This document shows positions 7,214 to 15,785 of a stretch of 64,000 nt of DNA, in pieces. The stretch's first letter is position 1. Each line of letters begins with the position of its first letter. The notes below the pieces were generated by a model. It made no database searches and was not told the origin of the DNA. It worked only from the letters and a program-made list of their open reading frames with translations. The stretch comes from Alicyclobacillus mali (lineage in GTDB: Bacteria; Bacillota; Bacilli; Alicyclobacillales; Alicyclobacillaceae). Where the stretch lies: assembly GCF_017329565.1 (NCBI RefSeq), contig NZ_JAFMTT010000017.1. One strand, written 5' to 3'. Made by a program: the position numbers and the translations under genes.

Positions 7214-10200
7214 CGTTTGTTCGTCGCGCTTGCCTGCGATGGCCATATACACCGCGGGCACTAAAAGCAGCGTGACCAGGGTGGAAAACGTCAGTCCAAA
7301 CGCGATGACCGTGGCCATGGATGCGAGCGTCTCCGCGCCTTTTCCGTAGCCAATCACGAGTGGCAGCATGGCGAGCACCGTCGTCGCCGTGCTCATGAGG
7401 ATGGGGCGCAGTCGAACGGGCCCAGCTTCCATGAGCGCCTCGCGCAGGCGCCTGCCTTCGCGGCGCAGCCGGTTGGCGTAGTCCACCAGCACAATCGCGT
7501 TGTTCGCGACGAGGCCCATCACCATGATCACGCCAATGGCCGAGTCCACGTTGAGCGATCGGTGCGTGAGCGTGAGCCCGAGCGCCGCGCCGATGAAGGT
7601 CGGCGGCAGCGAGAACATGATGACAAACGGCGTGAGCAAGGACTCGAACAGGCTCGCCATGAGCATGTACAAGAGCGCCACGGAGAAGACGAACGCCCAC
7701 AGCATGTCGAACATCGTATGGCGGAGGAAAGCCCCGCCTTGGCCGAACCCCACGCTGTACCCCGCCGGAACGCGAATCGATTTCAGTTGCTGGGCGAGTT
7801 CCAGCTGCGCGCGGCCCTGCGTGACGCCGTACGGCGTCGCGGTCACCTCCACGGTGCGAACCCCGTTGATATGAGTGATGTTCGGCGGCTCCGATCCGTT
7901 CGAGACGGTGCCGAGCTTCGTGACCGGGACCATCTGCCCCGCCTGATTCTCCACCGTCAGATCCTGCAGGTGGTTCAGGTTCTGCGCGTAGCTCGGCGGC
8001 AGTTCGACGACGATGTTGTACGTGTTGCCGTTCACGTCGTATGTCGAGGCGATTTGCCCACCGACGTCCGCCCTCAGCACGCTTTCCACGGCTTGCGCCG
8101 TGAGTCCGTATTCCGCAAGCGAGGACGGATCCAGCGTCAGCGTCACGTTTGGCATGGCCGCCGTGGCGCCATTTTGAATGTCCTCCAGGCCGCGCACCCG
8201 GTGCATGGCGGCAGCCACCTGATTCGCGAGACGCGTCAATTCGGCGACGTCAGAGCCCTGAATCTGCACTGAAATCTGATCCGAGGCGGGACCGCTCGCT
8301 CCGTTGGCGGACGCCGCAGCCGCGGTGACCGTGGCGCCCGAAATGGATTGGGCAAGCTGATTGAACTGCGACGTCATCGCTTCGACATTCTGGCTCGAGA
8401 TGGAATCCTCAAACCGCACGGTGACCGTCGCCTGGTTGGTGGCCGGCAGCGCGGCGTAAGAGTTGCCGCCGATCTGCGCGTCGATTTGTTGAATCCCGTG
8501 GAGATGCGCGCGGGCGAGCGCCTCCACGCGCTTGGTCACCTTCTCCGTCGCCGCGAGCGAGGTGCCGGGTGGCGTCTGCACGCTCACCGTCATCTCGTCC
8601 TCGCCCACGTTCGGCACCAATTCAAAACCGATTTTCGGCACCATGGCCACACTCGCCACGAACATGAGTGCCGTGACGGTGAAAATCGTCTTCCGGTGCG
8701 ACAGGCTGAAGGCGAGCAGACGGCGGTACAGTTCCGTCAGCCCGTGCATGAAGCGCGCGGACCAGTCAAAGGGCGCGTACCAGCGCATGGGCGCGTCTCG
8801 ACCCGGCAGGCGATCCGGCTCGTCGAACCGCCGGCCCTTGAGAAGCCGCGAAGCGAGCATCGGCGTGAAGGTGAGCGCCACGAACAGCGCGGCCACGTGC
8901 GAAAACGAGACCGTGAGCGACAGCGGCTTGAAAAACTGTCCGGCGATGCCCGGCACGAAGATGGACGGCGCAAAGACGCTGATCTGCGCGCACGCGGCCA
9001 CGAATACGGCCAGGCCCACCTCTTCGGTGCCGACCACGGCGGCTTCCATCGGGCGGAGGCCGCGCTGGCGAGATCGGAAGATGGACTCCAGCACGACGAT
9101 GGAGAAGTCGACGAGCGAGCCGAGGCCCACCGCGAGCGATCCCAGCGTGATGGAGTTGATGGAGAGCCCGGCAGCGGCCATGAGCGCGAAGGTGGACAGC
9201 GTGGCGATGGGGATGGCGACTGCCACGACGATGGTGGAGCGCACGCTGCGCAGGATCAGCAGGATGACCAGGATGCCGAAGATGAACCCGAGCACCGTGT
9301 GGTTGACCACGGTGTGGATGGTGTCGCGCACAGGCTGCGCGTCGTCCGTGAGCACCTCCAGGTGCACGCCGGGCGGCAGCTGCGCTTCAATGGACGGGAG
9401 CGCCTGCCACACGCCGTTCGACACCTGCACGATGTTGGCGTCGGACGCCTGCGAAATGGACAGGGTCACGGCCGGCGCGTCGTTCACCGTGCTCACGAGT
9501 TCGACGGGCGCATGGCCGTCCTCAATCTGAGCGATGTCCTTGAGCTTGACGTCGCCGCGCAGAGGCAGCGGAACCTCGAGATCTCCAAGTTGCGATGCGG
9601 ATCCAATCTCCCCGCTCACGTGGAGGGGGATGAGGAGGTTGCCCTTTTGGACCTGCCCGGCGTCCGCCGAGAGGTTGTTGGCAGCGATGGCATTCACCAC
9701 CTGCTCGATGTTCAGGTGGTACGCCTTCAGCTTGTCCAGATCCACCTCGACAGTGATCTGGCGGACGAGCCCGCCCGCCTCCTGGACGCCCGCAACGCCG
9801 TTCAGCCGCTCGATGGCCGGCTCTACGACGTTGGTCGCCGCGTCGGACACGGTCTGCAGGGAAACGCCCTTCGATCCGTACACGGCAATGCGCATGATGG
9901 GCAGGCTGTTGGGGTCGAACTGCTGCACAAGCGGCGTCGTCGCGTCGGATGGCAATTCCGGCTGAACCCGGTTCACCAGGCTGCGCATCTGGTTCAGTGC
10001 CTCGTCCAGATTGACGCCGTAGTTGAATTCCACAATCACGAGCGAACTTCCGGCCGTCGATTGCGACTCAATGAGGTTCACGCCCGAGAGCCCCTCGAGC
10101 GCCTGCTCGAGCGGGTGGGAAATCTGTTTTTCCACTTCTTCCGGCGAGGCGCCGTTCCACGATGTGACCACCGCTGCCACGGGCAGGTTCAGCTTCGGAA

Positions 10201-10309
10201 ACAGCTCTTCCGGCAGGTGGAGGAGCGCAAAGACGCCGACGGCGACGAGCGCAATCATGAGCATGGTGATGGTGACGGGGCGGCGAATGGAGAATTTGGC
10301 AAGTTGCAC
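7184..10309 (-). CDS. RND-family efflux transporter (AcrB/SwrC-like)
   Basis: The 1041-residue protein belongs to the ACR_tran family (PF00873). It starts QLAKFSIRRPVTI, then one helix, a periplasm-type porter domain, a block of helices around residues 325-520, a second cytoplasmic link and a repeat of the same layout. The start is GTG at 10309, behind AGGAG; an ATG 18 codons upstream lacks an SD. Firmicutes relatives such as SwrC act without an outer-membrane partner and export surfactants, lipids or drugs by proton antiport; the residue pattern GSLVDFSIVVLE is the usual proton-relay region. An inverted repeat covers its SD (see 10313-10405). It follows the ytr-like operon on the same strand. 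Confidence 0.9.
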   Translation of the reverse strand: MQLAKFSIRRPVTITMLMIALVAVGVFALLHLPEELFPKLNLPVAAVVTSWNGASPEEVEKQISHPLEQALEGLSGVNLIESQSTAGSSLVIVEFNYGVNLDEALNQMRSLVNRVQPELPSDATTPLVQQFDPNSLPIMRIAVYGSKGVSLQTVSDAATNVVEPAIERLNGVAGVQEAGGLVRQITVEVDLDKLKAYHLNIEQVVNAIAANNLSADAGQVQKGNLLIPLHVSGEIGSASQLGDLEVPLPLRGDVKLKDIAQIEDGHAPVELVSTVNDAPAVTLSISQASDANIVQVSNGVWQALPSIEAQLPPGVHLEVLTDDAQPVRDTIHTVVNHTVLGFIFGILVILLILRSVRSTIVVAVAIPIATLSTFALMAAAGLSINSITLGSLAVGLGSLVDFSIVVLESIFRSRQRGLRPMEAAVVGTEEVGLAVFVAACAQISVFAPSIFVPGIAGQFFKPLSLTVSFSHVAALFVALTFTPMLASRLLKGRRFDEPDRLPGRDAPMRWYAPFDWSARFMHGLTELYRRLLAFSLSHRKTIFTVTALMFVASVAMVPKIGFELVPNVGEDEMTVSVQTPPGTSLAATEKVTKRVEALARAHLHGIQQIDAQIGGNSYAALPATNQATVTVRFEDSISSQNVEAMTSQFNQLAQSISGATVTAAAASANGASGPASDQISVQIQGSDVAELTRLANQVAAAMHRVRGLEDIQNGATAAMPNVTLTLDPSSLAEYGLTAQAVESVLRADVGGQIASTYDVNGNTYNIVVELPPSYAQNLNHLQDLTVENQAGQMVPVTKLGTVSNGSEPPNITHINGVRTVEVTATPYGVTQGRAQLELAQQLKSIRVPAGYSVGFGQGGAFLRHTMFDMLWAFVFSVALLYMLMASLFESLLTPFVIMFSLPPTFIGAALGLTLTHRSLNVDSAIGVIMVMGLVANNAIVLVDYANRLRREGRRLREALMEAGPVRLRPILMSTATTVLAMLPLVIGYGKGAETLASMATVIAFGLTFSTLVTLLLVPAVYMAIAGKRDEQTEAAPARHAP

Positions 10310-10312
10310 GAT

Positions 10313-10405
10313 CCCGGCTCCTTTCTTCCGTCTATCGTCGCCGGACGGGCCGGCCATTTGCAAGCCAATCCAGAAGAAAAAACGAGAGACGGAGGAGGAG
10401 CCGGG
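10313..10405 (-). promoter_or_regulatory. Inverted repeat that can hide the RND gene's ribosome binding site
   Basis: CCCGGCTCCT at 10313-10322 and AGGAGCCGGG at 10396-10405 are perfect 10-bp reverse complements. On the minus strand the second-read arm (10322 to 10313) contains the AGGAG of the RND start at 10309. A transcript reading through from the upstream ABC operon could pair the two arms and hide the SD; a transcript starting between them could not. This is seen directly as complementarity; the regulatory role is inference. Confidence 0.4.
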
Positions 10406-10412
10406 GCGTGCC

Positions 10413-11480
10413 TCAGGCGTTCAGAATGTCCTGGCGGCCGAACCGGAGGAAGGCCGCGGCCAGAAGCACCACGGTCCAGACGAGGAGCACCGCGACGCCC
10501 TGGGCGAGCGAGACCGGAGAGCCGACGGTGAAGGCGGTGCCACCGGCGAGATCGCCATACAGGCTGAGATGGGTGGTGAAAAGCATTCTCACCCAGGATT
10601 GGCCGCGCGCCATGGCGGCGACCACGAAGCCGATGATGATGGAACCCATGGCCGCCGACGTGCTCACCATCGCGGACGGAAAGAGGACGGAGCAGGTGAA
10701 GGCGATGGAGGCCACCGCCATCATGGCGCCTGCCACGAGCGCGCTCTGCAGCAGAAATGCATGCCACATCGGCCAGACCGCGGCGTGATCGTACATCGCG
10801 ACGGGCGTGGGTTGAAGGGCGCCAGGTTGCGTGAAGAATCGCACGTGGACGTTCAGCCACTCGGGCTGCATCGCGCCCTGAGGGCCGTCGATGGCCAGGG
10901 CGACGCCCAAAAACGCGAAACAGAGCAGAAAGGACAGCGCGGCGGACGACGCCACGGAGACGAGCCATTTGCCAAGCAGCAGTGTGCGCCGGCGCACGGG
11001 CCGCACCACCAGCAGCTTGATGGTCCCCTGGGTCATTTCGCCGGCCACCATGTCGCCGACGAGGATCACGACGAGCAGCGGGATGAACGTCTTGGTGGCG
11101 GCGCCCACAAACTGACTCGTCTCTGCCCAGCCGTTCAACAGGTTGGGCGAGATGGGCCCGACGTCATGCGCCAGGCGGTAACGGTCCTCCTGTACGCGCT
11201 GCTGAAGGGCTGCCAGCGCCTGGGCCGCGCCGGCGGAGGTGGGGGACCGGCGTTCGAGCAGGCTGAGCTGCGCCTCTGCGGCTGCAAGATCGGCCTTGGC
11301 GTTCGCCTTCCAGTCGGCGGATGCTGCCTGGGTCGGCACGCGGCTGTAAATTTGCTTCTCATGATGCTCCCCGAGCGCAAACATCCCCACGAGGCATAGG
11401 GCGAGCGCCACCACGACGGCGAGCCGCCTGCGGCGCACGAGTTTCATCCATTCGTTTTGCACGACGCGCCAGAGCGTCAT
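10413..11480 (-). CDS. ABC-2 type transporter permease
   Basis: The 355-residue protein has an N-terminal cytoplasmic stretch NEWMKLVRRRR, one helix at about 20-38, a large extracytoplasmic region rich in helices and glutamine/alanine (about 40-130), then five hydrophobic segments ending near the C-terminus. The central MVAGEMTQGTIKLLVVRPV motif is the hallmark of ABC-2 permeases (E-x-x-x-G-T-x-x-x-L-L-x-x-P). It is the last gene of the ytr-like operon. Its start overlaps the end of the ATPase gene at 11477-11480, so it should pair with that ATPase. Confidence 0.85.
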   Translation of the reverse strand: MTLWRVVQNEWMKLVRRRRLAVVVALALCLVGMFALGEHHEKQIYSRVPTQAASADWKANAKADLAAAEAQLSLLERRSPTSAGAAQALAALQQRVQEDRYRLAHDVGPISPNLLNGWAETSQFVGAATKTFIPLLVVILVGDMVAGEMTQGTIKLLVVRPVRRRTLLLGKWLVSVASSAALSFLLCFAFLGVALAIDGPQGAMQPEWLNVHVRFFTQPGALQPTPVAMYDHAAVWPMWHAFLLQSALVAGAMMAVASIAFTCSVLFPSAMVSTSAAMGSIIIGFVVAAMARGQSWVRMLFTTHLSLYGDLAGGTAFTVGSPVSLAQGVAVLLVWTVVLLAAAFLRFGRQDILNA

Positions 11481-12391
11481 GGCGTATCCCCTCCCGACTC
11501 TGCGCCTGTGAGCGCGAGAAACGATTGCTCCAGTCCGCCGGTGCGCGCCGCTTCGTAGACGTCGAATCCGGCGCCAACGAGATCGCGAAGGAGCTTCGCG
11601 ACACGGGCGTCGTCAAGATGATGGACGACGAGCCTGGCGTCGCTTCCGTCGACTTCGAATCCGCGCGCCCGGAGCCATGCGGTCGCCTCGTCCCACCGAG
11701 ACACGCGCAGGCGCAGGGAGCCAGCTCCTGCGCGAAGCTCCGCCACGCTCGCCTCGGCGATGACCCTGCCCTGTTGAAGCACGGCGACGCGATCGCACAT
11801 CTGCTCGACCTCGGAGAGCAGGTGGCTGGAGACGAACACGGCCAAGCCTTCGGAGGCGAGGGCGCGCACGAGTTCGCGGAACTCGCGGATGCCTGCAGGA
11901 TCGAGCCCATTCGTGGGCTCGTCGAGCACGAGCAGCTTCGGATCGGCGATCAGCGCCTGCGCCACACCGAGTCGTTGCCGCATGCCGAGCGAATAGCGCT
12001 TGACCTTGTCGTCAATGCGATCCTGGAGGCCGACGCGTTTGGCCACGCGCTCGATGCGCTCTTCGATGCGATCCAATCCTGCCAGCCGCGCGTAGTGGAG
12101 CAGGTTCTGGCGGCCGGTCAGATACCCGTACATCTCGGGATTTTCGACGATGGCGCCGAGGTGCCGCTTGGCGCTGACGGGATCGCGCTCGACGTCGTGG
12201 CCGCACACCTGAATGGCACCGCGCGTGGGCCGTATGAGCCCGACAATCATGCGGATGGTCGTGGTCTTGCCAGCGCCGTTCGGCCCGAGGAAGCCGTACA
12301 CTTCGCCCGCGCGCACGCTCATATTCAGCTGGCGGACGATCTCGCGGGGCCCAATGCGTTTGGTGACGTCAAACAGTTGCAACACGTTCAT
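11477..12391 (-). CDS. ABC transporter ATP-binding protein
   Basis: This is a 304-residue ATPase with Walker A GPNGAGKTTTIRM, the Q-loop region VENPEMYGYLTGR, the signature YSLGMRQRLGVAQALI, Walker B LLVLDEPTNGLDPAG and the switch histidine in FVSSHLLSEVEQ. The C-terminal 80 residues are the extension common in DrrA/CcmA-type antibiotic and lantibiotic exporters. It starts with ATG 12391 after a CCTCCT complement (AGGAGG on its strand). The ATG overlaps the stop of the preceding permease (ATGA), and its own stop overlaps the next permease, giving a coupled three-gene block. Confidence 0.92.
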   Translation of the reverse strand: MNVLQLFDVTKRIGPREIVRQLNMSVRAGEVYGFLGPNGAGKTTTIRMIVGLIRPTRGAIQVCGHDVERDPVSAKRHLGAIVENPEMYGYLTGRQNLLHYARLAGLDRIEERIERVAKRVGLQDRIDDKVKRYSLGMRQRLGVAQALIADPKLLVLDEPTNGLDPAGIREFRELVRALASEGLAVFVSSHLLSEVEQMCDRVAVLQQGRVIAEASVAELRAGAGSLRLRVSRWDEATAWLRARGFEVDGSDARLVVHHLDDARVAKLLRDLVGAGFDVYEAARTGGLEQSFLALTGAESGGDTP

Positions 12392-13377
12392 GGGTTCCAC
12401 CTCCTCTTTCGGTACACGCCCGCGCGATCTAAGGCGGCGAAGATTGCCCCGGATCCGACGAGCCAGATGAACACCGCTTCGATCGCGGCCGCCTTGCCCC
12501 GGCCGAGATTGACCGCGTGATCGACCCACTCGACCAGGATGAAGCCCGCGAGCAGCGAGATGCCAAGGGCCAGCAGACGGTGGTAGGCGCGAAACGGAAA
12601 CGTTTCCTCCAGCAGTTCCAGCGGCAGTCGTTCGAACAGCCTGGCTCCGAGCAGCAGCCAGAAGGCAATCCACGCGGTGAACCACAGTGCGTACGCCGCA
12701 AGAGACGCGCCCGTGACCGTGTCGAGCAGCGTCACAGGGGAAAGTTGAATCAAGTCCCTGTATAGATGCAATAGATGCATGGATTGCATCATCGTCCATT
12801 TGGCATTGACGTACTGGATGAGGGCGGCCGCATACGCCGGGAAACTCGCGACACCAAGGGCGCAAACGTATGCCATCGCGACGTTCGTGATGGTCGCACC
12901 TGCCGCTACGCCCAGGCTCCAGGCTGCGAGGTAGACGAGGAGCCGCTTCAGGAGCACGTGAACGAGCAGCGTCGGGCTGGCCGGCATGCCGGCGATGGCG
13001 TCGAGGGCGCACAGGTAGAGGAGCACCAACAGTTGGCTCACCACGAGCGCAGCGCCTGTGAGACACGCGTGGATGGCGTACACGTCCTTCCGCCGGATGG
13101 GTCCGGCGAGCAGGCTCAGGATGTATCCGCGGCGCGTGACGAGTCCGATCGAGAGCACGCCTAACAACATGGCCCAGAAGATACTGACGTCCAGCTGATA
13201 CGCGGGTTGGCCGAGCGCGGTGCGCTCGAGATTTTGGCGCAACAGGCTCATCGAGTCGAGACTCAGAAACGGAAGAATCCAGTTGCGCGCCAGGACAAAC
13301 GGCGTGGCGATGAGCCACCCGTTCAAGGAACGCCACGCGTACCACCACACGGCGCTACGTGGTCCCATCGATGTCAC
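12388..13377 (-). CDS. ABC-2-like membrane permease of the ytr-like operon
   Basis: The 329-residue protein has six or seven hydrophobic stretches and a TRRGYILSLLAGPIRRKDVY segment that corresponds to the ABC-2 coupling region (R-x-G-x-x-x-L-L-x-x-P-x-x-R). The GTG start at 13377 sits eight bases behind AAGGAGGG and lies within the end of the upstream ATPase gene. It resembles the permeases of B. subtilis Ytr-type systems in size and position, although the detailed sequence was not matched to one. It probably partners the ATPase encoded just before it. Confidence 0.75.
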   Translation of the reverse strand: MTSMGPRSAVWWYAWRSLNGWLIATPFVLARNWILPFLSLDSMSLLRQNLERTALGQPAYQLDVSIFWAMLLGVLSIGLVTRRGYILSLLAGPIRRKDVYAIHACLTGAALVVSQLLVLLYLCALDAIAGMPASPTLLVHVLLKRLLVYLAAWSLGVAAGATITNVAMAYVCALGVASFPAYAAALIQYVNAKWTMMQSMHLLHLYRDLIQLSPVTLLDTVTGASLAAYALWFTAWIAFWLLLGARLFERLPLELLEETFPFRAYHRLLALGISLLAGFILVEWVDHAVNLGRGKAAAIEAVFIWLVGSGAIFAALDRAGVYRKRRWNP

Positions 13378-14275
13378 GCGCGTAGCCCTCCTTCCTCATG
13401 AGCGAGCGAAACCATTCCTCGAGCGGCAGGCGTTCCTGCAACACGGCGGGCTCGGCGCCGGCGTCGCGCAACTTCGCCATGAGCTGTGGGAGGGCGTTTC
13501 GCTCCACCATGGCGCTCCATCGGTCTCCGCTGTCCCGCTCCCAGGTGAGCGCCCATCCTTCAGCGTCGAGCGCATGTTTTCCCTCTGTCCGTACCGAGAT
13601 TTTGACAAAACTCTCCTTCGCGTTTTCCAGTTGGCCCGACCATACGGAGCGCCCTTTGAACATCACGGTGGCGCTGTCCGCCAGCCGCTCCATGGCGTCG
13701 AGGTCGTGCGTGGCCAGAAGGATGGTCGAGCCCGCGTCGGCTGCCTCGCCGAGCAGCCATTGCCAGATTTGCCTTTGCACGACCGGATCCAGCCCCGTGG
13801 TCGGTTCATCGAGCAGGAGGAGGCGCGGCCGCATGGCGAGTGCGAGGGCGAGCTTCGCCTGCATGCGCATTCCGAGGGAAAAACGCCGGATGCGCTCGTC
13901 GGTCGGCAGCTCGAGACTTCTCACCAGCTTGTGAAACCGATCGGCGTCAAAGCGGGGGTACGTGCGCGCCGCATACCGCCCCCAGTCATCCAGATGGAAG
14001 CGCGTGGGCAGCGAGATGACAGGGTCCACGAGGGCCATCGCCGCGCGCCACTCGGGTTGGTCCCAGGGCGCAATGCGAGAGCCTATCCAGGCTATTTCCC
14101 CTGCGTCCGGCCTGTACAGTCCCGCAAGGACGCGAAGCAACGTGGTCTTGCCGGATCCGTTGGCGCCCAAAATCGCGTGCACAGATCCCTCGTCCGCCGA
14201 GAACGTGGCGGCTGAGAGCGCCAGATGGTTGCCGATGCGCTTCTTCAACTCGCGAACGGACAGGATAGCCTCCAT
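13355..14275 (-). CDS. ABC transporter ATP-binding protein (YtrB-like)
   Basis: The 306-residue ATPase shows Walker A GANGSGKTTLLRVLAGL, signature FSLGMRMQAKLALAL, Walker B LLLLDEPTTGLDPVV and the TILLATHDLDAMERL switch. The signature RFSLGM instead of LSGGQ, and a C-terminal extension of about 90 residues, are as in YtrB/EcsA-type ATPases. It starts at ATG 14275 and shares one base with the GntR gene's stop, so the regulator is coupled to the first transporter gene. It ends inside the following permease gene. Confidence 0.88.
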   Translation of the reverse strand: MEAILSVRELKKRIGNHLALSAATFSADEGSVHAILGANGSGKTTLLRVLAGLYRPDAGEIAWIGSRIAPWDQPEWRAAMALVDPVISLPTRFHLDDWGRYAARTYPRFDADRFHKLVRSLELPTDERIRRFSLGMRMQAKLALALAMRPRLLLLDEPTTGLDPVVQRQIWQWLLGEAADAGSTILLATHDLDAMERLADSATVMFKGRSVWSGQLENAKESFVKISVRTEGKHALDAEGWALTWERDSGDRWSAMVERNALPQLMAKLRDAGAEPAVLQERLPLEEWFRSLMRKEGYARDIDGTT

Positions 14276-14688
14276 TACAGTCCCTCCTTCCCCTCGCCGC
14301 CTCGCGCATCGTCACGCGCCTGGCGAAACATTCGTTCGAACTCGTCCTCCACAAGGCCCAGGTGGTAGGCCTCAATCCACGCGAGCCTCAGGGTGTCGCG
14401 GAGTTTCTCGATGCGCTCCTCGACATCCGGGGGCGGCCTCTGCCCGGGGTTCGCCACGAACGTGCCACGGCCGCGGACGACCTCGATGACGCGGCTTCGC
14501 TCGAGCTCTTGATACGCCTTCGCGACGGTGTTGTGGTTGATGGCGAGGGAGACGGCGAGATCGCGCACCGAGGGCAGGCGATCACCGGGCTTCAGCCAGC
14601 CAGCCGCGACCGCCCCCTTGATCCCGTCCACAATCTGCTGGTAGACCGGCGTGGGAGAACGGGGATCCACCTGAAGCCACACGGCCAT
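14275..14688 (-). CDS. GntR-family repressor (YtrA subfamily)
   Basis: The 137-residue regulator has an N-terminal winged helix (PVYQQIVDGIKGAVAAGWLKPGDRLPSVRDLA, helix-turn-helix with HNTVAKAYQELE) and only a short C-terminal tail of about 40 residues, as in the YtrA subfamily of GntR. The ATG at 14688 follows AAAAGGGGG; an earlier in-frame ATG would begin outside the fold. It heads the operon of two ATPases and two permeases. A perfect palindrome lies 49 bases upstream over the transcription start, so autorepression of the operon is the natural model. YtrA relatives respond to cell-wall-active antibiotics; the ligand here is unknown. Confidence 0.9.
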   Translation of the reverse strand: MAVWLQVDPRSPTPVYQQIVDGIKGAVAAGWLKPGDRLPSVRDLAVSLAINHNTVAKAYQELERSRVIEVVRGRGTFVANPGQRPPPDVEERIEKLRDTLRLAWIEAYHLGLVEDEFERMFRQARDDARGGEGKEGL

Positions 14689-14736
14689 CACCCCCTTTTG
14701 TGGCGGACGTTTGTGGGCGCGCTCAGGTTCGTGTCT

Positions 14737-14765
14737 CATGTGTACTAGTTCGAGTAGTACACATG
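14737..14765 (-). promoter_or_regulatory. YtrA-type operator palindrome
   Basis: CATGTGTACTA at 14737-14747 and its exact reverse complement TAGTACACATG at 14755-14765 are separated by seven bases. The half-site GTGTACTA resembles the known YtrA operators. It lies directly downstream of the -10 box at 14767-14772, over the expected start of transcription, where a bound repressor would block RNA polymerase. Confidence 0.85.
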
Positions 14766-14766
14766 C

Positions 14767-14795
14767 ATCATACGGAGACTGGTTGGAGATGTCAA
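14767..14795 (-). promoter_or_regulatory. SigA-type promoter of the ytr-like operon
   Basis: On the minus strand TTGACA (14795-14790) is followed after exactly 17 bases by TATGAT (14772-14767). This is a near-perfect vegetative promoter. Transcription should start about seven bases further on, inside the palindrome at 14737-14765. Confidence 0.85.
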
Positions 14796-14823
14796 GCGGC
14801 CGAGCAGACGATCTCGGCCGACG

Positions 14824-15765
14824 TCAGACGTCCCGCTTGTTCCGAGGGATTTCGTGGGCCATGCCGTCGTACGCGAGCAGCGTGTTGGGGAAAATGGCTC
14901 GGGCTTCCGCGAGGATCTCATCCTCCTCCGCCCGTTCGTAACGGGCGCTCACGTGCGTGAGGATGAGACACTTGGCCTCTGCTTCCCGGGCGATCTCGGC
15001 GGCTTGGCGCGCCGTGCTGTGGAAGAAGGCCGAGGCGAGATGCGCATGTCGGTCCAAAAACGTTGCTTCGTGCACGAGGCAGTCGGCGCCGCGCGCCAGT
15101 TCCACCGCGGCCTCGCACGGCCTCGTGTCGCCGAGGATGGCGATGACGCGCCCGGGTTCGGCCGGATCGACGAAATCGGCCGCGCGCAGCCGCCGTCCAT
15201 CGGGGAGGGTCACGTCCTCGCCGGCCTTGAGGCGCGCCCAGAGGGGGCTTGGCGCCACGCCCGCGGCGCGCAGCCGTTCAGCGTGCAGGCGGCCGGGAAA
15301 GGGCGCTTCTTCAACTCGGTAGCCGTAGGAGGGTATGGCGTGATCGAGCAGCGCCGCGCGCACGGTGTACAGCCCTTCGCGGGCGGGAACTGGCTTCGGC
15401 GATGTCCACTCGTGAAATTGGATTTCATAGCTGAGGTGGGTGTGACTCGCATCGATGGCGGCGCGGACAAACGCCTGGGTCCCGGGGGGACCGTACAGGT
15501 GCAGCGGTCCGACGTTCTCTGGAAACGACCGCGTGCTGAGCAGCCCGGGGAGGCCGAAGATGTGATCCCCGTGGAGGTGCGTGATGAAGACGCGATCGAC
15601 GCGGTTGGGGCCGAACGGCGCGTCGAACATGCGGTGTTGTGTCGCTTCGCCGCAGTCGAACAGCCACACAGTGCTGTCGCCGCGGGTGAGCCAAAGCGCG
15701 ATGGCGGTCACGTTGCGGCGCCGGGAAGGGGCCCCGGCGCCCGTGCCTAGAAAGATGAGCTCCAT
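14824..15765 (-). CDS. rnz: Ribonuclease Z
   Basis: RNase Z trims tRNA 3' ends. The 313-residue protein starts MELIFLGTGAG and has the metal-binding motif FITHLHGDHIFGLPG near residue 60, the ILGDTRPC segment with its metal-bridging aspartate, HEATF, and the late LTHVSARY histidine. These are the metallo-beta-lactamase landmarks of RNase Z, and the length is normal for bacterial Rnz. I choose ATG 15765, with AGAGG nine bases before it; an ATG three codons earlier sits directly on the SD. It lies between the MFS gene and the ytr-like operon on the same strand. Confidence 0.92.
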   Translation of the reverse strand: MELIFLGTGAGAPSRRRNVTAIALWLTRGDSTVWLFDCGEATQHRMFDAPFGPNRVDRVFITHLHGDHIFGLPGLLSTRSFPENVGPLHLYGPPGTQAFVRAAIDASHTHLSYEIQFHEWTSPKPVPAREGLYTVRAALLDHAIPSYGYRVEEAPFPGRLHAERLRAAGVAPSPLWARLKAGEDVTLPDGRRLRAADFVDPAEPGRVIAILGDTRPCEAAVELARGADCLVHEATFLDRHAHLASAFFHSTARQAAEIAREAEAKCLILTHVSARYERAEEDEILAEARAIFPNTLLAYDGMAHEIPRNKRDV

Positions 15766-15785
15766 ACCGTTCATCCTCTGCCTGG

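Noticed and set aside
8348..10531. A 727-codon open frame on the plus strand
   Set aside because: Antisense to the RND exporter; composition is Arg/His/Glu-rich with no family motif.
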